7,420 bases of DNA from Gammaproteobacteria bacterium (GTDB taxonomy: Bacteria > Pseudomonadota > Gammaproteobacteria > Chromatiales > Chromatiaceae). Shown here piece by piece: positions 1 to 6,238 of this stretch (its first letter is position 1; every line of letters begins with the position of its first letter). The stretch spans positions 1-7,420 of the forward strand of contig JABDQZ010000295.1 of assembly GCA_013041975.1 (NCBI GenBank). Direction: 5' to 3'. The notes beneath the pieces were generated by a model. That model was not told the origin of the DNA. It did no database searches and saw only the letters and a program-made list of their open reading frames with translations. A program made the translations under genes and the position numbers.

Positions 1-63
1 AATATATCGTTGGCAGCCCCGGGCCCAGTGAGAGGGCATTCAAAACGAACTAGGACTGATTAA

Positions 64-342
64 TTAACGATTACCCCAAATCCTGGATACAGCTCGATCA
101 CTTCCAAGAAGTCCCACAGTGAGGCAAACAAATCCAACACTAAAAAATACCGTAACCGGTATTAGAAAACCGTACCCGCTTCCACCTAAAGTAAAGTAAA
201 TTACAATTAGGCAAAGTGCCAAAAACAGAAGACCAACAACAATCAATATCGTACGGTTTAATGGTTTGTAAGTATAAGGTTCGTCTCCCTCCTCAAAAAT
301 GCGAAGAATGAACCAAAGTAATTTTCTAAGCCTGGTCTTCAT
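64..342 (-). CDS. Small two-helix inner-membrane protein, function unknown
   Basis: This encodes 92 residues. It has a basic N-terminus (MKTRLRK), an acidic stretch near residues 17-21, then two strongly hydrophobic segments at about 31-51 and 57-79. These are separated by a short glycine-rich turn (GGSGYG), and the protein ends in a polar tail, SDRAVSRIWGNR. It should be a helical-hairpin inner-membrane protein with both ends in the cytoplasm. The motif 'YKPLNRTIL' before helix 1 and the C-terminal 'GSDRAVxxIWGNR' match my memory of uncharacterised small membrane proteins in gammaproteobacteria, but no function is known to me. The ATG is chosen because it opens the basic leader. The only Shine-Dalgarno-like sequence (AGGAT) lies far upstream, so initiation looks weak. 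It is separated from the next minus-strand gene upstream by about 130 bases. Confidence 0.75.
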   Translation of the reverse strand: MKTRLRKLLWFILRIFEEGDEPYTYKPLNRTILIVVGLLFLALCLIVIYFTLGGSGYGFLIPVTVFFSVGFVCLTVGLLGSDRAVSRIWGNR

Positions 343-471
343 TGAATATCAAATACTATCCTGGTGCTTTAGGTAATCTATGCGCATAACTCGAAATATA
401 CCCCATTTGCATCCGATAATACCGGTGACATGAAGTTTTGCATTAGGCTCAGATTTTAAAGGTTTATTGAA

Positions 472-1212
472 TCAGAGAGATTCAGTAATTTTCAATAAGC
501 GCTCTTCGGTAGTTTTCAACAATCTACCCTCGCTTGTTCTGCAGACATAGGCTTTGATTTCAGTATTGTCTTTTATCATGTGACTAAACTCGAATGAATC
601 TCGCGATAGAGTTGCATCAAAAGTCTTCTGCCAAGACTTAAAATTTTCAAGATTGATCTTCCCGTTATCATCTTCAACCCAATTATCGAGATAACGATAA
701 ACTTCGGGGTCAAAAATAGAAAACTTATGGTCTTTGTCATATTCTGGTTTAAGAACATACTGATGTAGATCACTTTGATCTACTTCATGACTTAGGAAAA
801 AAGGCTCCGCAATAGTCCAATTATGTTCACTCTCGGCATGATCTAGACGATGCCTGGGATCAATGGGGTGACAGAAAGCCTTATTATGAGTTTGAAGATA
901 AGAAGCCTTACAAGTATTAATGAATGAACCAGAAAGGACATCAAATAGGCTGCTTTTCTCTCGAAGGGTTACTAAAAAGTCTTTTATTAATTCCGGAAGA
1001 ATATGCAGAACTGCACCGGAAACATGGACTTTCAAACAATCATTTACCAACTTGCGATTTTTTAAAAAAGGCACAAAACGATTACTCAGCTTGAGAAAAC
1101 AGCTTCGCTTGAAAATGACTTCTCCATGAATAACAAGAATAATAGTCAAAGCCTGCTGACCGTCTGACTCGATATATTGCCTAATCAGATCTTCGGAGGT
1201 ACTTAATATCAT
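472..1212 (-). CDS. Uncharacterised protein with a His-rich cluster and a C-terminal tandem octapeptide
   Basis: I do not recognise the family of this 246-residue, apparently cytoplasmic protein. It has no signal peptide or membrane segment. The N-terminal half contains a beta-like stretch (LTIILVIHGEVIF, about 22-34), followed by helical, mixed-charge sequence. A cluster rich in histidine with one cysteine lies at residues 109-130 (H109, C114, H115, H121, H125, H130), which might bind metal; this is inference only. The second half is acidic and aromatic. The last 20 residues hold two adjacent copies of an octapeptide, EGRLLKTT and EERLLKIT. The open frame extends two codons further upstream through TTG and GTG, but the first ATG at 1212 is preferred. 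The ribosome binding site is weak. The gene is probably monocistronic, because a promoter candidate lies just upstream and the preceding gene ends over 100 bases away. It may be a lineage-restricted orphan. Confidence 0.65.
   Translation of the reverse strand: MILSTSEDLIRQYIESDGQQALTIILVIHGEVIFKRSCFLKLSNRFVPFLKNRKLVNDCLKVHVSGAVLHILPELIKDFLVTLREKSSLFDVLSGSFINTCKASYLQTHNKAFCHPIDPRHRLDHAESEHNWTIAEPFFLSHEVDQSDLHQYVLKPEYDKDHKFSIFDPEVYRYLDNWVEDDNGKINLENFKSWQKTFDATLSRDSFEFSHMIKDNTEIKAYVCRTSEGRLLKTTEERLLKITESL
484..531 (-). repeat. Tandem 24-base coding repeat (2 copies) at the C-terminus of the uncharacterised protein
   Basis: Residues 228-235 (EGRLLKTT) and 236-243 (EERLLKIT) are two contiguous octapeptides agreeing at 6 of 8 positions. 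The DNA copies differ mostly at synonymous or near-synonymous positions, so the duplication is old enough to have drifted, or selection acts on the peptide. Only two copies are present. Confidence 0.6.
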
Positions 1213-1238
1213 CACCAAGGTTAAAATTTCATTAAATA

Positions 1239-1267
1239 TATATAGTTTAACTCACATAGTATTTTAA
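1239..1267 (-). promoter_or_regulatory. Candidate sigma70-type promoter for the 472-1212 gene
   Basis: On the minus strand, TTAAAA (1267-1262) is followed by a 17-base spacer and TATATA (1244-1239). Each hexamer matches the consensus at 4 of 6 positions. The predicted start near 1232 would leave a 5' leader of about 20 bases before the ATG at 1212. The area is very AT-rich, so chance matches are easy. Confidence 0.3.
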
Positions 1268-1324
1268 TTCTTTTGTGTTTTCTTACCTATTATCAAAAAT
1301 CAACGAATTAATTAACTTGATATT

Positions 1325-2422
1325 TTACTTTTTACTAAAGCTTATCAAGGGCCTTGCACTACGACTCTGTTGACGTGACAAGGGATATTTTACCTTGCGG
1401 CTACCGGGGAATACTTCCATTGGATTCACCGCTAATGACAAATCCTTGGTATCTAAAAAGTCGACAACAGCACGTACCAGCTTGCGTATACTTTTTTTCT
1501 TTTTTTCCGACGAAGGCCTGCCATCTGCTGGAGCAATCAAAACATTTTTCATCTGAAAAAGCTCACTTAAATGTTTCTCAGATAGAATTGATTTGATTTT
1601 TTTGGGCTCCAGTGTCATTGCTGCACCACTGACTCGTTTTTCTCTTAATGCAGCCAGTAATGATTCCTCGTTAACCAGGCCACTCCTTGAAGTATTGACG
1701 ATAAATGGCTTTTGTTTAGCATAGTAAAGTTCTTTTCCTTTAAAGACTTTTTCTGATCCTGCCGTATGAATACTGATTACATTTGAATAGGCCAGTACCT
1801 CACTCAATGAAGCATATTCAATCACAGGCACATCGAGTAAATTGCGTTTATGAAAATTTTCGTAAACACTTTTAAAATGGTTGTCATATCCGATAATACG
1901 CTTACAGTAAGGCTTTATTTGATGTGCTAGTGACTGTGCAACTTTACCACAACCAATTAGACCGACCGTAGTTCCTGCAAGCTCAAATCCTGAAAGGCTT
2001 TCAAAGTTACAATTCTGATTGTCCTTAACAATACAAGCTTGCTGATCAATACGATCTCGAAAAGAAGCACTCATTAGCATTGCTATTAATCTTAGGCTGA
2101 GATTGGCAACCTCATAAGCATTCACATACTGAGCGGCTTTAACCAAAATACCCTGCCTGGAAGCATAATTGATATTTATATTTTCCAGTGTATCGCCAAC
2201 GACACCGACGACTTGAAGATTTTTGCCCGCTGCTTTAAGAATATCAGGTGTTATAGAAGTTTTACTTCGAACAATAAGTCCGGAATAGTCTCCATTTTTC
2301 AGGAGTGACTTAAGCGTGCCCTTTTTAATCGTTACGTCATCGTATTTTATATTGGCATCATTTAACTGTGTATGAATTATTGGAGCAATACCTCTATCCA
2401 ATAGCAAACGTTTTGTTTTCAT
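1325..2422 (-). CDS. D-2-hydroxyacid / phosphoglycerate dehydrogenase-family protein lacking the catalytic histidine
   Basis: This encodes 365 residues with the two-domain fold of NAD-dependent D-2-hydroxyacid dehydrogenases (SerA-like). Recognisable pieces include the substrate-domain strand GLIVRSKT (48-55), the Rossmann loop VGLIGCGKVA (153-162) with the third glycine of GxGxxG changed to alanine, and the ribose-binding D180. The catalytic-type R246 lies in NTSRSG and E272 in LEP. The usual PHIGG motif, which carries the catalytic His, reads PADGR (298-302), so the histidine is Ala299. The usual GVGVDNID loop reads GDTLENIN, and the helix that normally reads VAEH reads EVANL. A basic tail follows (about 341-365). 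In active homologues the reaction would be oxidation of a 2-hydroxyacid such as 3-phosphoglycerate; here that activity is doubtful. ATG 2422 is chosen because it opens the first beta strand (MKTKRLLLD) and has AAGG 8 bases upstream. In-frame ATG 2497 and TTG 2518 would add 25 or 32 atypical residues. Confidence 0.85.
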   Translation of the reverse strand: MKTKRLLLDRGIAPIIHTQLNDANIKYDDVTIKKGTLKSLLKNGDYSGLIVRSKTSITPDILKAAGKNLQVVGVVGDTLENININYASRQGILVKAAQYVNAYEVANLSLRLIAMLMSASFRDRIDQQACIVKDNQNCNFESLSGFELAGTTVGLIGCGKVAQSLAHQIKPYCKRIIGYDNHFKSVYENFHKRNLLDVPVIEYASLSEVLAYSNVISIHTAGSEKVFKGKELYYAKQKPFIVNTSRSGLVNEESLLAALREKRVSGAAMTLEPKKIKSILSEKHLSELFQMKNVLIAPADGRPSSEKKKKSIRKLVRAVVDFLDTKDLSLAVNPMEVFPGSRKVKYPLSRQQSRSARPLISFSKK

Positions 2423-2565
2423 CAAGAAAGCCTTTTTTGTAATAATTTCATTTTCTTCTAATGTGGCTGCTTCAAAATACAAACAAGTGAAAATCATCTG
2501 ACATTGCTTTTTAAACAATTCAGCTTTAGAAAAAACACACTGATATATGTCTATCTTTCATTGAC

Positions 2566-2594
2566 ATAATAGTTTTCGCTTTACACGGTGGCAA
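2566..2594 (-). promoter_or_regulatory. Sigma70-type promoter for the dehydrogenase-like gene
   Basis: On the minus strand, TTGCCA (2594-2589, 5 of 6 to consensus) is followed by exactly 17 bases and TATTAT (2571-2566, 5 of 6). Transcription should begin near 2559. This gives a leader of about 137 bases to the preferred ATG at 2422, or about 62 bases to the in-frame ATG at 2497. It is the best-matching conventional promoter in the window. Confidence 0.6.
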
Positions 2595-2625
2595 TATAAA
2601 AATATCGGGGGATTGCTATTCAGTA

Positions 2626-2644
2626 GTAACCGACCCTCGGTTAC
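2626..2644. promoter_or_regulatory. Perfect 19-bp palindrome, probable operator
   Basis: GTAACCGA, then CCC, then TCGGTTAC: two perfectly complementary 8-base arms around a 3-base spacer. It sits about 32 bases upstream of the -35 element of the dehydrogenase-like gene, so its centre is near -76 relative to the predicted start. That position suits an activator or a distal operator half. No T run follows on either strand, so it is not an intrinsic terminator. The cognate regulator is unknown. Confidence 0.45.
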
Positions 2645-2764
2645 CCGGTCAATCGTTCTGCTTTCCAACAAGCTATCGTTTAAATGAAATGACCAGATAT
2701 CTCTAAATCAGCATCAGTTTGCCTCAGAGCAATAATAAAGCCTGACTCTGAAAGAATAATTATA

Positions 2765-2778
2765 TTGATCCAGATCAA
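2765..2778. promoter_or_regulatory. Perfect FNR/ANR-type binding site
   Basis: TTGATCCAGATCAA matches the established FNR consensus TTGAT-N4-ATCAA at every fixed base. Its centre (2771.5) lies exactly 41.5 bases before A2813. That is the class II FNR activation geometry for a plus-strand promoter whose -10 element is TAGATT at 2800-2805. In the minus direction, the nearest -10-like sequences (TATTAT, 2737-2732) would place the site near -46, and the dehydrogenase-like gene already has a promoter about 170 bases further on. The plus-strand target is therefore favoured. DNR/NnrR-type nitric oxide regulators recognise nearly the same sequence and cannot be excluded. Confidence 0.7.
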
Positions 2779-2799
2779 TGTTCATCTGACGGGAAGGCG

Positions 2800-2805
2800 T
2801 AGATT
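2800..2805 (+). promoter_or_regulatory. -10 element of the predicted FNR-activated small-RNA promoter
   Basis: TAGATT matches TATAAT at 4 of 6 positions, including the important first, second and last bases. The FNR half-site occupies the -35 region, as in class II FNR promoters, which usually lack a good -35 hexamer. The predicted start is A2813, give or take a base or two. Confidence 0.5.
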
Positions 2806-2812
2806 GATAGTT

Positions 2813-2906
2813 AAGGGAATTGATTCAGAAGTGTTGAGTCTACACGGTGCCCAGCCAATGCGGCTGGCACCCCTTCCCTACAATCCACTTGGCTGGGTTG
2901 TTTTTT
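2813..2906 (+). ncRNA. Predicted FNR-regulated small RNA, about 94 nucleotides, three hairpins
   Basis: No annotated-size reading frame lies on this strand, yet the sequence has promoter-to-terminator logic: the FNR box at -41.5, a -10 element, and an intrinsic terminator at the end. Between them are hairpin 1 (GATTCA 2822-2827 with TGAGTC 2835-2840, one G-U pair) and hairpin 2 (2846-2856 with 2862-2871, ten pairs, one bulged C, loop AATGC). A C/U-rich single-stranded linker follows (CCCTTCCCTA, about 2871-2880), then the terminator hairpin. FNR-activated regulatory RNAs with this architecture are known in other bacteria (FnrS in E. coli, AniS in Neisseria, ANR-activated PhrS in Pseudomonas). 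I see no primary-sequence likeness to these, so the comparison is of layout only. The linker could pair with purine-rich ribosome binding sites of target mRNAs. No expression evidence is available here. Confidence 0.6.
2880..2906 (+). terminator. Intrinsic terminator on the plus strand
   Basis: CAATCCA (2881-2887) pairs with TGGGTTG (2894-2900) through seven pairs, one of them T-G, around loop CTTGGC, and is followed directly by six T's (2901-2906). A2880 may add one more pair. On the minus strand no T run follows the hairpin, so it is directional. The only plausible transcript it can end is the predicted small RNA, because no plus-strand gene lies upstream. It overlaps the stop codon of the convergent membrane-protein gene. 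Confidence 0.7.
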
Positions 2907-3132
2907 AATGCTTGCTGTTTTTATATTCACGAAACCCAACCCACGCTATCAGTCCTCCTAGAGCTGCTGTGAACAGTCCAACCAATAACAAAGGTAAATA
3001 CCAAAATAACAAGGACTGATCAGGTTCGCCAATACGGGCAATATATGCTTCAAATATATAGGTACCGATAAACACCAGCCCCATCATTGCAAGTGTAACC
3101 CCTGAAATGATCCTAACGATATTTTTGATCAT
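2905..3132 (-). CDS. Small two-helix membrane protein, function unknown
   Basis: This encodes 75 residues. It has a short basic start (MIKNIVR), a hydrophobic helix at about 8-27, a polar loop with IARIGEPDQS (31-40), a second helix at about 43-66, and a charged tail FREYKNSKH. It is predicted to be an inner-membrane hairpin protein with both ends in the cytoplasm. I do not recognise a family. The ATG at 3132 is the earliest possible start, because an in-frame TAA lies two codons upstream, and it supplies the basic flank of helix 1. No clear Shine-Dalgarno sequence is visible. Its stop codon falls within the T run of the convergent small-RNA terminator, so read-through transcripts of this gene would be antisense to that RNA. 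It lies 135 bases downstream of the diguanylate cyclase and could be co-transcribed with it. Confidence 0.65.
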   Translation of the reverse strand: MIKNIVRIISGVTLAMMGLVFIGTYIFEAYIARIGEPDQSLLFWYLPLLLVGLFTAALGGLIAWVGFREYKNSKH

Positions 3133-3267
3133 GGTTTAATAGATTGCATGTTTGCTGGCTTAAAAGGAAAACCTATAGCCTCGAGTTCAATATACAGGGG
3201 AATGGACGAAAGATAGTTTTCAACTACAAAGCATTCAGTGAAGGTCATCTGCATGAACAAAGGCAAA

Positions 3268-4386
3268 TCACACTATATGTAACCCGCTCTGTTGGCTGGT
3301 TTTTCTTTCTGAGGATGTTCTTATACAGTTTTTCCCCTCGATTTTTGCTTGGTAAAGGGCGGCATCAGCAATATCAATTATTTCCATCAGTGTCTGGCTC
3401 GGCTGGTAGCTTGTCAGCCCAATGCTAACAGTAATTTCCTCAGTAACCTTGGTATCAGTACATGCTGATTCTTGAACTGACTTTTTGATCTTTTCGGTAG
3501 CAATAACTGCTTCGCTTAAAGAAGTATTACTTAGTAACACAGCAAACTCTTCACCACCCCATCGTGCTACGGTATCGATAGTTCTCAGTTCACTTGAAAT
3601 AATATCTGAGACCTTGCACAAGATAGCATCTCCAACAAGATGACCATACTTATCGTTGATTACTTTGAAATCATCGATATCCAGCAAACCAATGGAAAAT
3701 GATTCCCCACCTCGTTTTGAGCGATTTACCTTACTGTCAAACCGCTCTTCCAGCCCGCGTCTGTTAAATAGACCTGTCAATTGGTCAGTACGGCTTAACT
3801 CTATGATCTTCTCATTGAGTGTATTAAACGACTCACTACCCCATGATCGAACCCACTCTATGGCCCAAGCAAGCCCCATTAATGCAAGCAGAGTAACTAC
3901 ATACCGACTTTTAAATGGCTCGTCATAGTCTGAAGGAACAAGACCTTGAAAATCACCAAAACCCATAAATATCGCCAAAACACCAATGAGAATAACTGCA
4001 ACAAAAAAACCATAGACATGACCAAGTAGTGAAATCATTATGACGATTATTGGATATACCCATAAAGGACCCGTTGATTCAACTCCTCCACTAATAACAA
4101 GGTAAACAGCTAAAAGAAAAAGGATAGAACTATAGAACCACGCCGCGATCTGGAAGTTACCAGTTTTTAACGTGTATACATTAATTGCACTAGCGAGAAG
4201 AAAACTGCCCAGCAAGATAAAAGCTATTTGGTTACGATCATGATAAAAATTTATAGTGGAAAATATGGCAAGAAATGCAGCACCAATTAAAAATATCCAG
4301 CGAAACTGGTGATGCCTGCGAGCCTTTTCAACAGAGTCAAAGTCCTTCAACGGGTACTGCTCAACCTGGCCAGACGGCTTATACAT
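3268..4386 (-). CDS. Membrane-anchored diguanylate cyclase (GGDEF)
   Basis: This encodes 372 residues. The N-terminal half is a membrane sensor region with about six hydrophobic segments (roughly 30-48, 55-73, 79-99, 108-122, 124-143, 162-179) and no large periplasmic domain. A short linker leads into a complete GGDEF domain from about 198, beginning with the typical SRTDQLTGLFNRRG. Visible catalytic features are the metal-binding D236 in LLDIDDFK, the nucleotide-binding N244-D245, and the signature GGEEF at 277-281. The inhibitory I-site RTID (268-271) lies five residues before GGEEF, as in PleD. It should condense two GTP to c-di-GMP at the inner membrane, with product feedback inhibition. 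No EAL domain is present. The ligand of the membrane region cannot be told. It is divergent from the histidine kinase gene across 270 bases, so the two may share regulatory DNA. Confidence 0.93.
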   Translation of the reverse strand: MYKPSGQVEQYPLKDFDSVEKARRHHQFRWIFLIGAAFLAIFSTINFYHDRNQIAFILLGSFLLASAINVYTLKTGNFQIAAWFYSSILFLLAVYLVISGGVESTGPLWVYPIIVIMISLLGHVYGFFVAVILIGVLAIFMGFGDFQGLVPSDYDEPFKSRYVVTLLALMGLAWAIEWVRSWGSESFNTLNEKIIELSRTDQLTGLFNRRGLEERFDSKVNRSKRGGESFSIGLLDIDDFKVINDKYGHLVGDAILCKVSDIISSELRTIDTVARWGGEEFAVLLSNTSLSEAVIATEKIKKSVQESACTDTKVTEEITVSIGLTSYQPSQTLMEIIDIADAALYQAKIEGKNCIRTSSERKTSQQSGLHIV

Positions 4387-4439
4387 TTTCTATAAAATCC
4401 ATATAACCTTGATATTCATTGTAAATTTACATTTTTAAA

Positions 4440-4464
4440 ATTATAGTTAAACCCTTAAATTATA
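4440..4464 (-). promoter_or_regulatory. Two candidate -10 elements for the diguanylate cyclase gene
   Basis: On the minus strand, perfect TATAAT hexamers lie at 4464-4459 and 4445-4440, about 75 and 55 bases before the ATG at 4386. Neither has a recognisable -35 hexamer at 17 bases. The region is so AT-rich that these may be accidental, and an activator may be needed. Confidence 0.25.
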
Positions 4465-4565
4465 GAGCATTTTTTATAGGCCACACACGGTTTTTTTCGT
4501 TAATTTTCACATATTTTCGACCGCCGATGGCAGTTGACTTGAAGCGGGAAGAGAATTCTTTGTGG

Positions 4566-4582
4566 AAGTTAATATTTAACTT
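4566..4582. promoter_or_regulatory. 17-bp AT-rich palindrome upstream of the histidine kinase
   Basis: AAGTTAA, then TAT, then TTAACTT: perfect 7-base arms around a 3-base spacer, about 75 bases before the kinase ATG. It may be an operator in the divergent intergenic region between kinase and diguanylate cyclase. Four more T's follow on the plus strand, but an all but GC-free stem is too weak to be a convincing terminator. Confidence 0.3.
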
Positions 4583-4656
4583 TTTTGGCCGACATAATGT
4601 TTGTAACAACACAACAATACTAGAACTTCTCAATTCCTAAATATTTCGGATTCTTG

Positions 4657-6216
4657 ATGTTTTCATTTCAACAAATAAAAAGAGGCACTAAAACCAGGAA
4701 TATAGTTCCTTTGGTAGTGTTTATTATTATAGCTTTTCTGTGCCTGGTGTTTTTTATTTACTTTATTTACGGACAGTACCTTGCCAGACAGGAACTCGTA
4801 ATTCAGGACATTGAGCTTGAAAGTCAAAAAATGCGAATTAATAGTGAGTTAGCGGAACTAGCTCGATCAAGAACGCGTTTGACTTCAAAAATAATTGATC
4901 TGAATGATATCTTTGAACAGGATGAGTTAAATCAAGAGTTAGAAACATACGCCAATCGTTTTGCTCTTCTTATAAGCCAATTATTTGCACTTGAATTAAC
5001 CAAAGAAGAAAAGTCTTTACTTGATAAACAATTAGAAATCATTCCCGTCATTCTGCCCAATCAACGAAGAGCTGTTGAGCTTGCCATGAGTGATGATCCC
5101 GAGGATGACAAAATCGCTCAAAATCTGTTGTATGAAATCGTTCTTCCAGGTCAAACAGAAATGATTAGATCCTTAGCAAAATTAATTGAGCTTGAACAAG
5201 ATAAGATCGCTTTACTCTCTAAAGAATCGAAAGTCACGTTAAGAGAACTGAATGAGAAAAGTACTATTTTCATCATTTTGACTCTTTTAGGCATTATCAT
5301 CATTTCTTTTTTTGTTATATCTCGTATCAAACGCATTCAAGTAAATTTACAAGAACTCAACAATGACCTTGAGAACAGAGTTGCAGAGAGAACACTAGAG
5401 CTAACGGTTACCAATAATACACTGGAAAATATAATTAATGAATTAGGCTTGGCTCAACAGCAGTTAATTGAGAGTGAAAAAATGGCAGCGCTTGGAGGGT
5501 TGGTTAGTGGCGTTGCGCATGAAATAAATACTCCGGTTGGAATCAGCGTCACCGCATCCTCAATAATATCTGATGAAACCAAAGATTTTAAAGATAAATT
5601 AGCAGAGAACTCAATCAAAAGGTCGACTCTTACTGATTTTATTGAACGCGTTGAAGAAGCTTCACTTATTATTCAGAATAACTTATACCGAGCCTCTGAA
5701 TTGATCAGAAATTTTAAGCAAGTTGCAGTTGATCAATCATATGAAGAAATCAGGAAACTAAACCTACCAGAATATCTCAATGAAATACTTACCAGCCTAA
5801 GTCCTAAATGGAAAAACAAGCAAATTGAAGTTGTCACATTATTTCCAGATGAGGTTGAGATCACTACGCTGCCTGGTGTTATCGCTCAGATAATTACTAA
5901 CCTGGTGGTCAATTCATTGTTACATGGTTTTGATGGTAAAAGCCCAAAAGGAAAAATTAACATCGAAGTTATATCTGCAGATGATTCAATAATAATTGAC
6001 TATTCTGATGATGGAAAAGGAATGTCAAAAGAGACATTAACAAAGATATATGATCCATTCTTTACTACAAAGCGAGGATCATCCGGGACTGGACTGGGCA
6101 TGCATTTAGTCTATAACCTTGTATCTCAAAAACTAAAAGGTAACATTGAATGCATAAGTGATATCGACCAGGGTTGTCGAACAATCATCAGGCTTCCAAA
6201 GTCAATCGAAGAATAA
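4657..6216 (+). CDS. Membrane sensor histidine kinase
   Basis: This encodes 519 residues. Transmembrane helix 1 spans about 17-40, followed by a helical, charged extracytoplasmic domain (about 41-203) with no recognised ligand-binding signature. Helix 2 spans about 204-223, then a coiled coil (about 227-275). The dimerisation/phosphorylation helix carries the H box GVAHEINTPVG, with phospho-accepting H288. The ATPase domain shows N-box asparagines N415 and N419 (NLVVNSLLHG), the G1 box DDGKGM (451-456), the F box DPFFTTK (466-472) and the G2 box with GTGLGMHL. It should autophosphorylate H288 using ATP and pass the phosphate to a response regulator. No receiver domain or regulator gene lies in the window, so it is an orphan here. 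ATG 4657 is preferred over the adjacent TTG because CGGA sits six bases upstream of it. It is convergent with the sulfur oxygenase reductase gene. Confidence 0.93.
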   Translation: MFSFQQIKRGTKTRNIVPLVVFIIIAFLCLVFFIYFIYGQYLARQELVIQDIELESQKMRINSELAELARSRTRLTSKIIDLNDIFEQDELNQELETYANRFALLISQLFALELTKEEKSLLDKQLEIIPVILPNQRRAVELAMSDDPEDDKIAQNLLYEIVLPGQTEMIRSLAKLIELEQDKIALLSKESKVTLRELNEKSTIFIILTLLGIIIISFFVISRIKRIQVNLQELNNDLENRVAERTLELTVTNNTLENIINELGLAQQQLIESEKMAALGGLVSGVAHEINTPVGISVTASSIISDETKDFKDKLAENSIKRSTLTDFIERVEEASLIIQNNLYRASELIRNFKQVAVDQSYEEIRKLNLPEYLNEILTSLSPKWKNKQIEVVTLFPDEVEITTLPGVIAQIITNLVVNSLLHGFDGKSPKGKINIEVISADDSIIIDYSDDGKGMSKETLTKIYDPFFTTKRGSSGTGLGMHLVYNLVSQKLKGNIECISDIDQGCRTIIRLPKSIEE

Positions 6217-6238
6217 ACACCATTGAAAAAGTTATTTA

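Noticed and set aside
468..484. Inverted repeat TGAATC-N5-GATTCA at the end of the 472-1212 gene, as a terminator
   Set aside because: It has only six AT-rich pairs, overlaps the stop codon, and no T run follows on the minus strand.
2497..2518. Longer N-terminus for the dehydrogenase-like protein from TTG 2518 or ATG 2497
   Set aside because: The extra residues do not fit the family's N-terminal strand and neither start has a Shine-Dalgarno sequence, whereas ATG 2422 has AAGG at a suitable distance.
2732..2778. The FNR box acting on a minus-strand promoter toward the dehydrogenase-like gene
   Set aside because: The nearest -10-like hexamers give a centre near -44 to -46 rather than -41.5, and the gene has a better promoter 170 bases downstream. 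It is not excluded, because the site is symmetric.
2582..2849. Direct repeat TACACGGTG at 2582-2590 and 2841-2849
   Set aside because: Nine bases occurring twice is within what chance allows, and the copies sit in unrelated contexts (one near a -35 element, one inside the small RNA).
2858..2908. A 16-codon reading frame starting ATG inside the loop of small-RNA hairpin 2 (MRLAPLPYNPLGWVVF) and ending TAA
   Set aside because: The start lies in a stable hairpin with no ribosome binding site, and the RNA would end at about 2906, before the stop codon is complete.
3656..3928. Plus-strand 90-codon reading frame within the diguanylate cyclase gene
   Set aside because: It is an antisense shadow of a confidently identified GGDEF gene, with no domain signal of its own. 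Similar open frames inside the other long genes were dropped for the same reason.
4534..4562. TTGACT at 4534-4539 as the -35 element of a kinase promoter
   Set aside because: The hexamer 17 bases downstream (TCTTTG) is a poor -10, and shifting the spacer by one base does not help.
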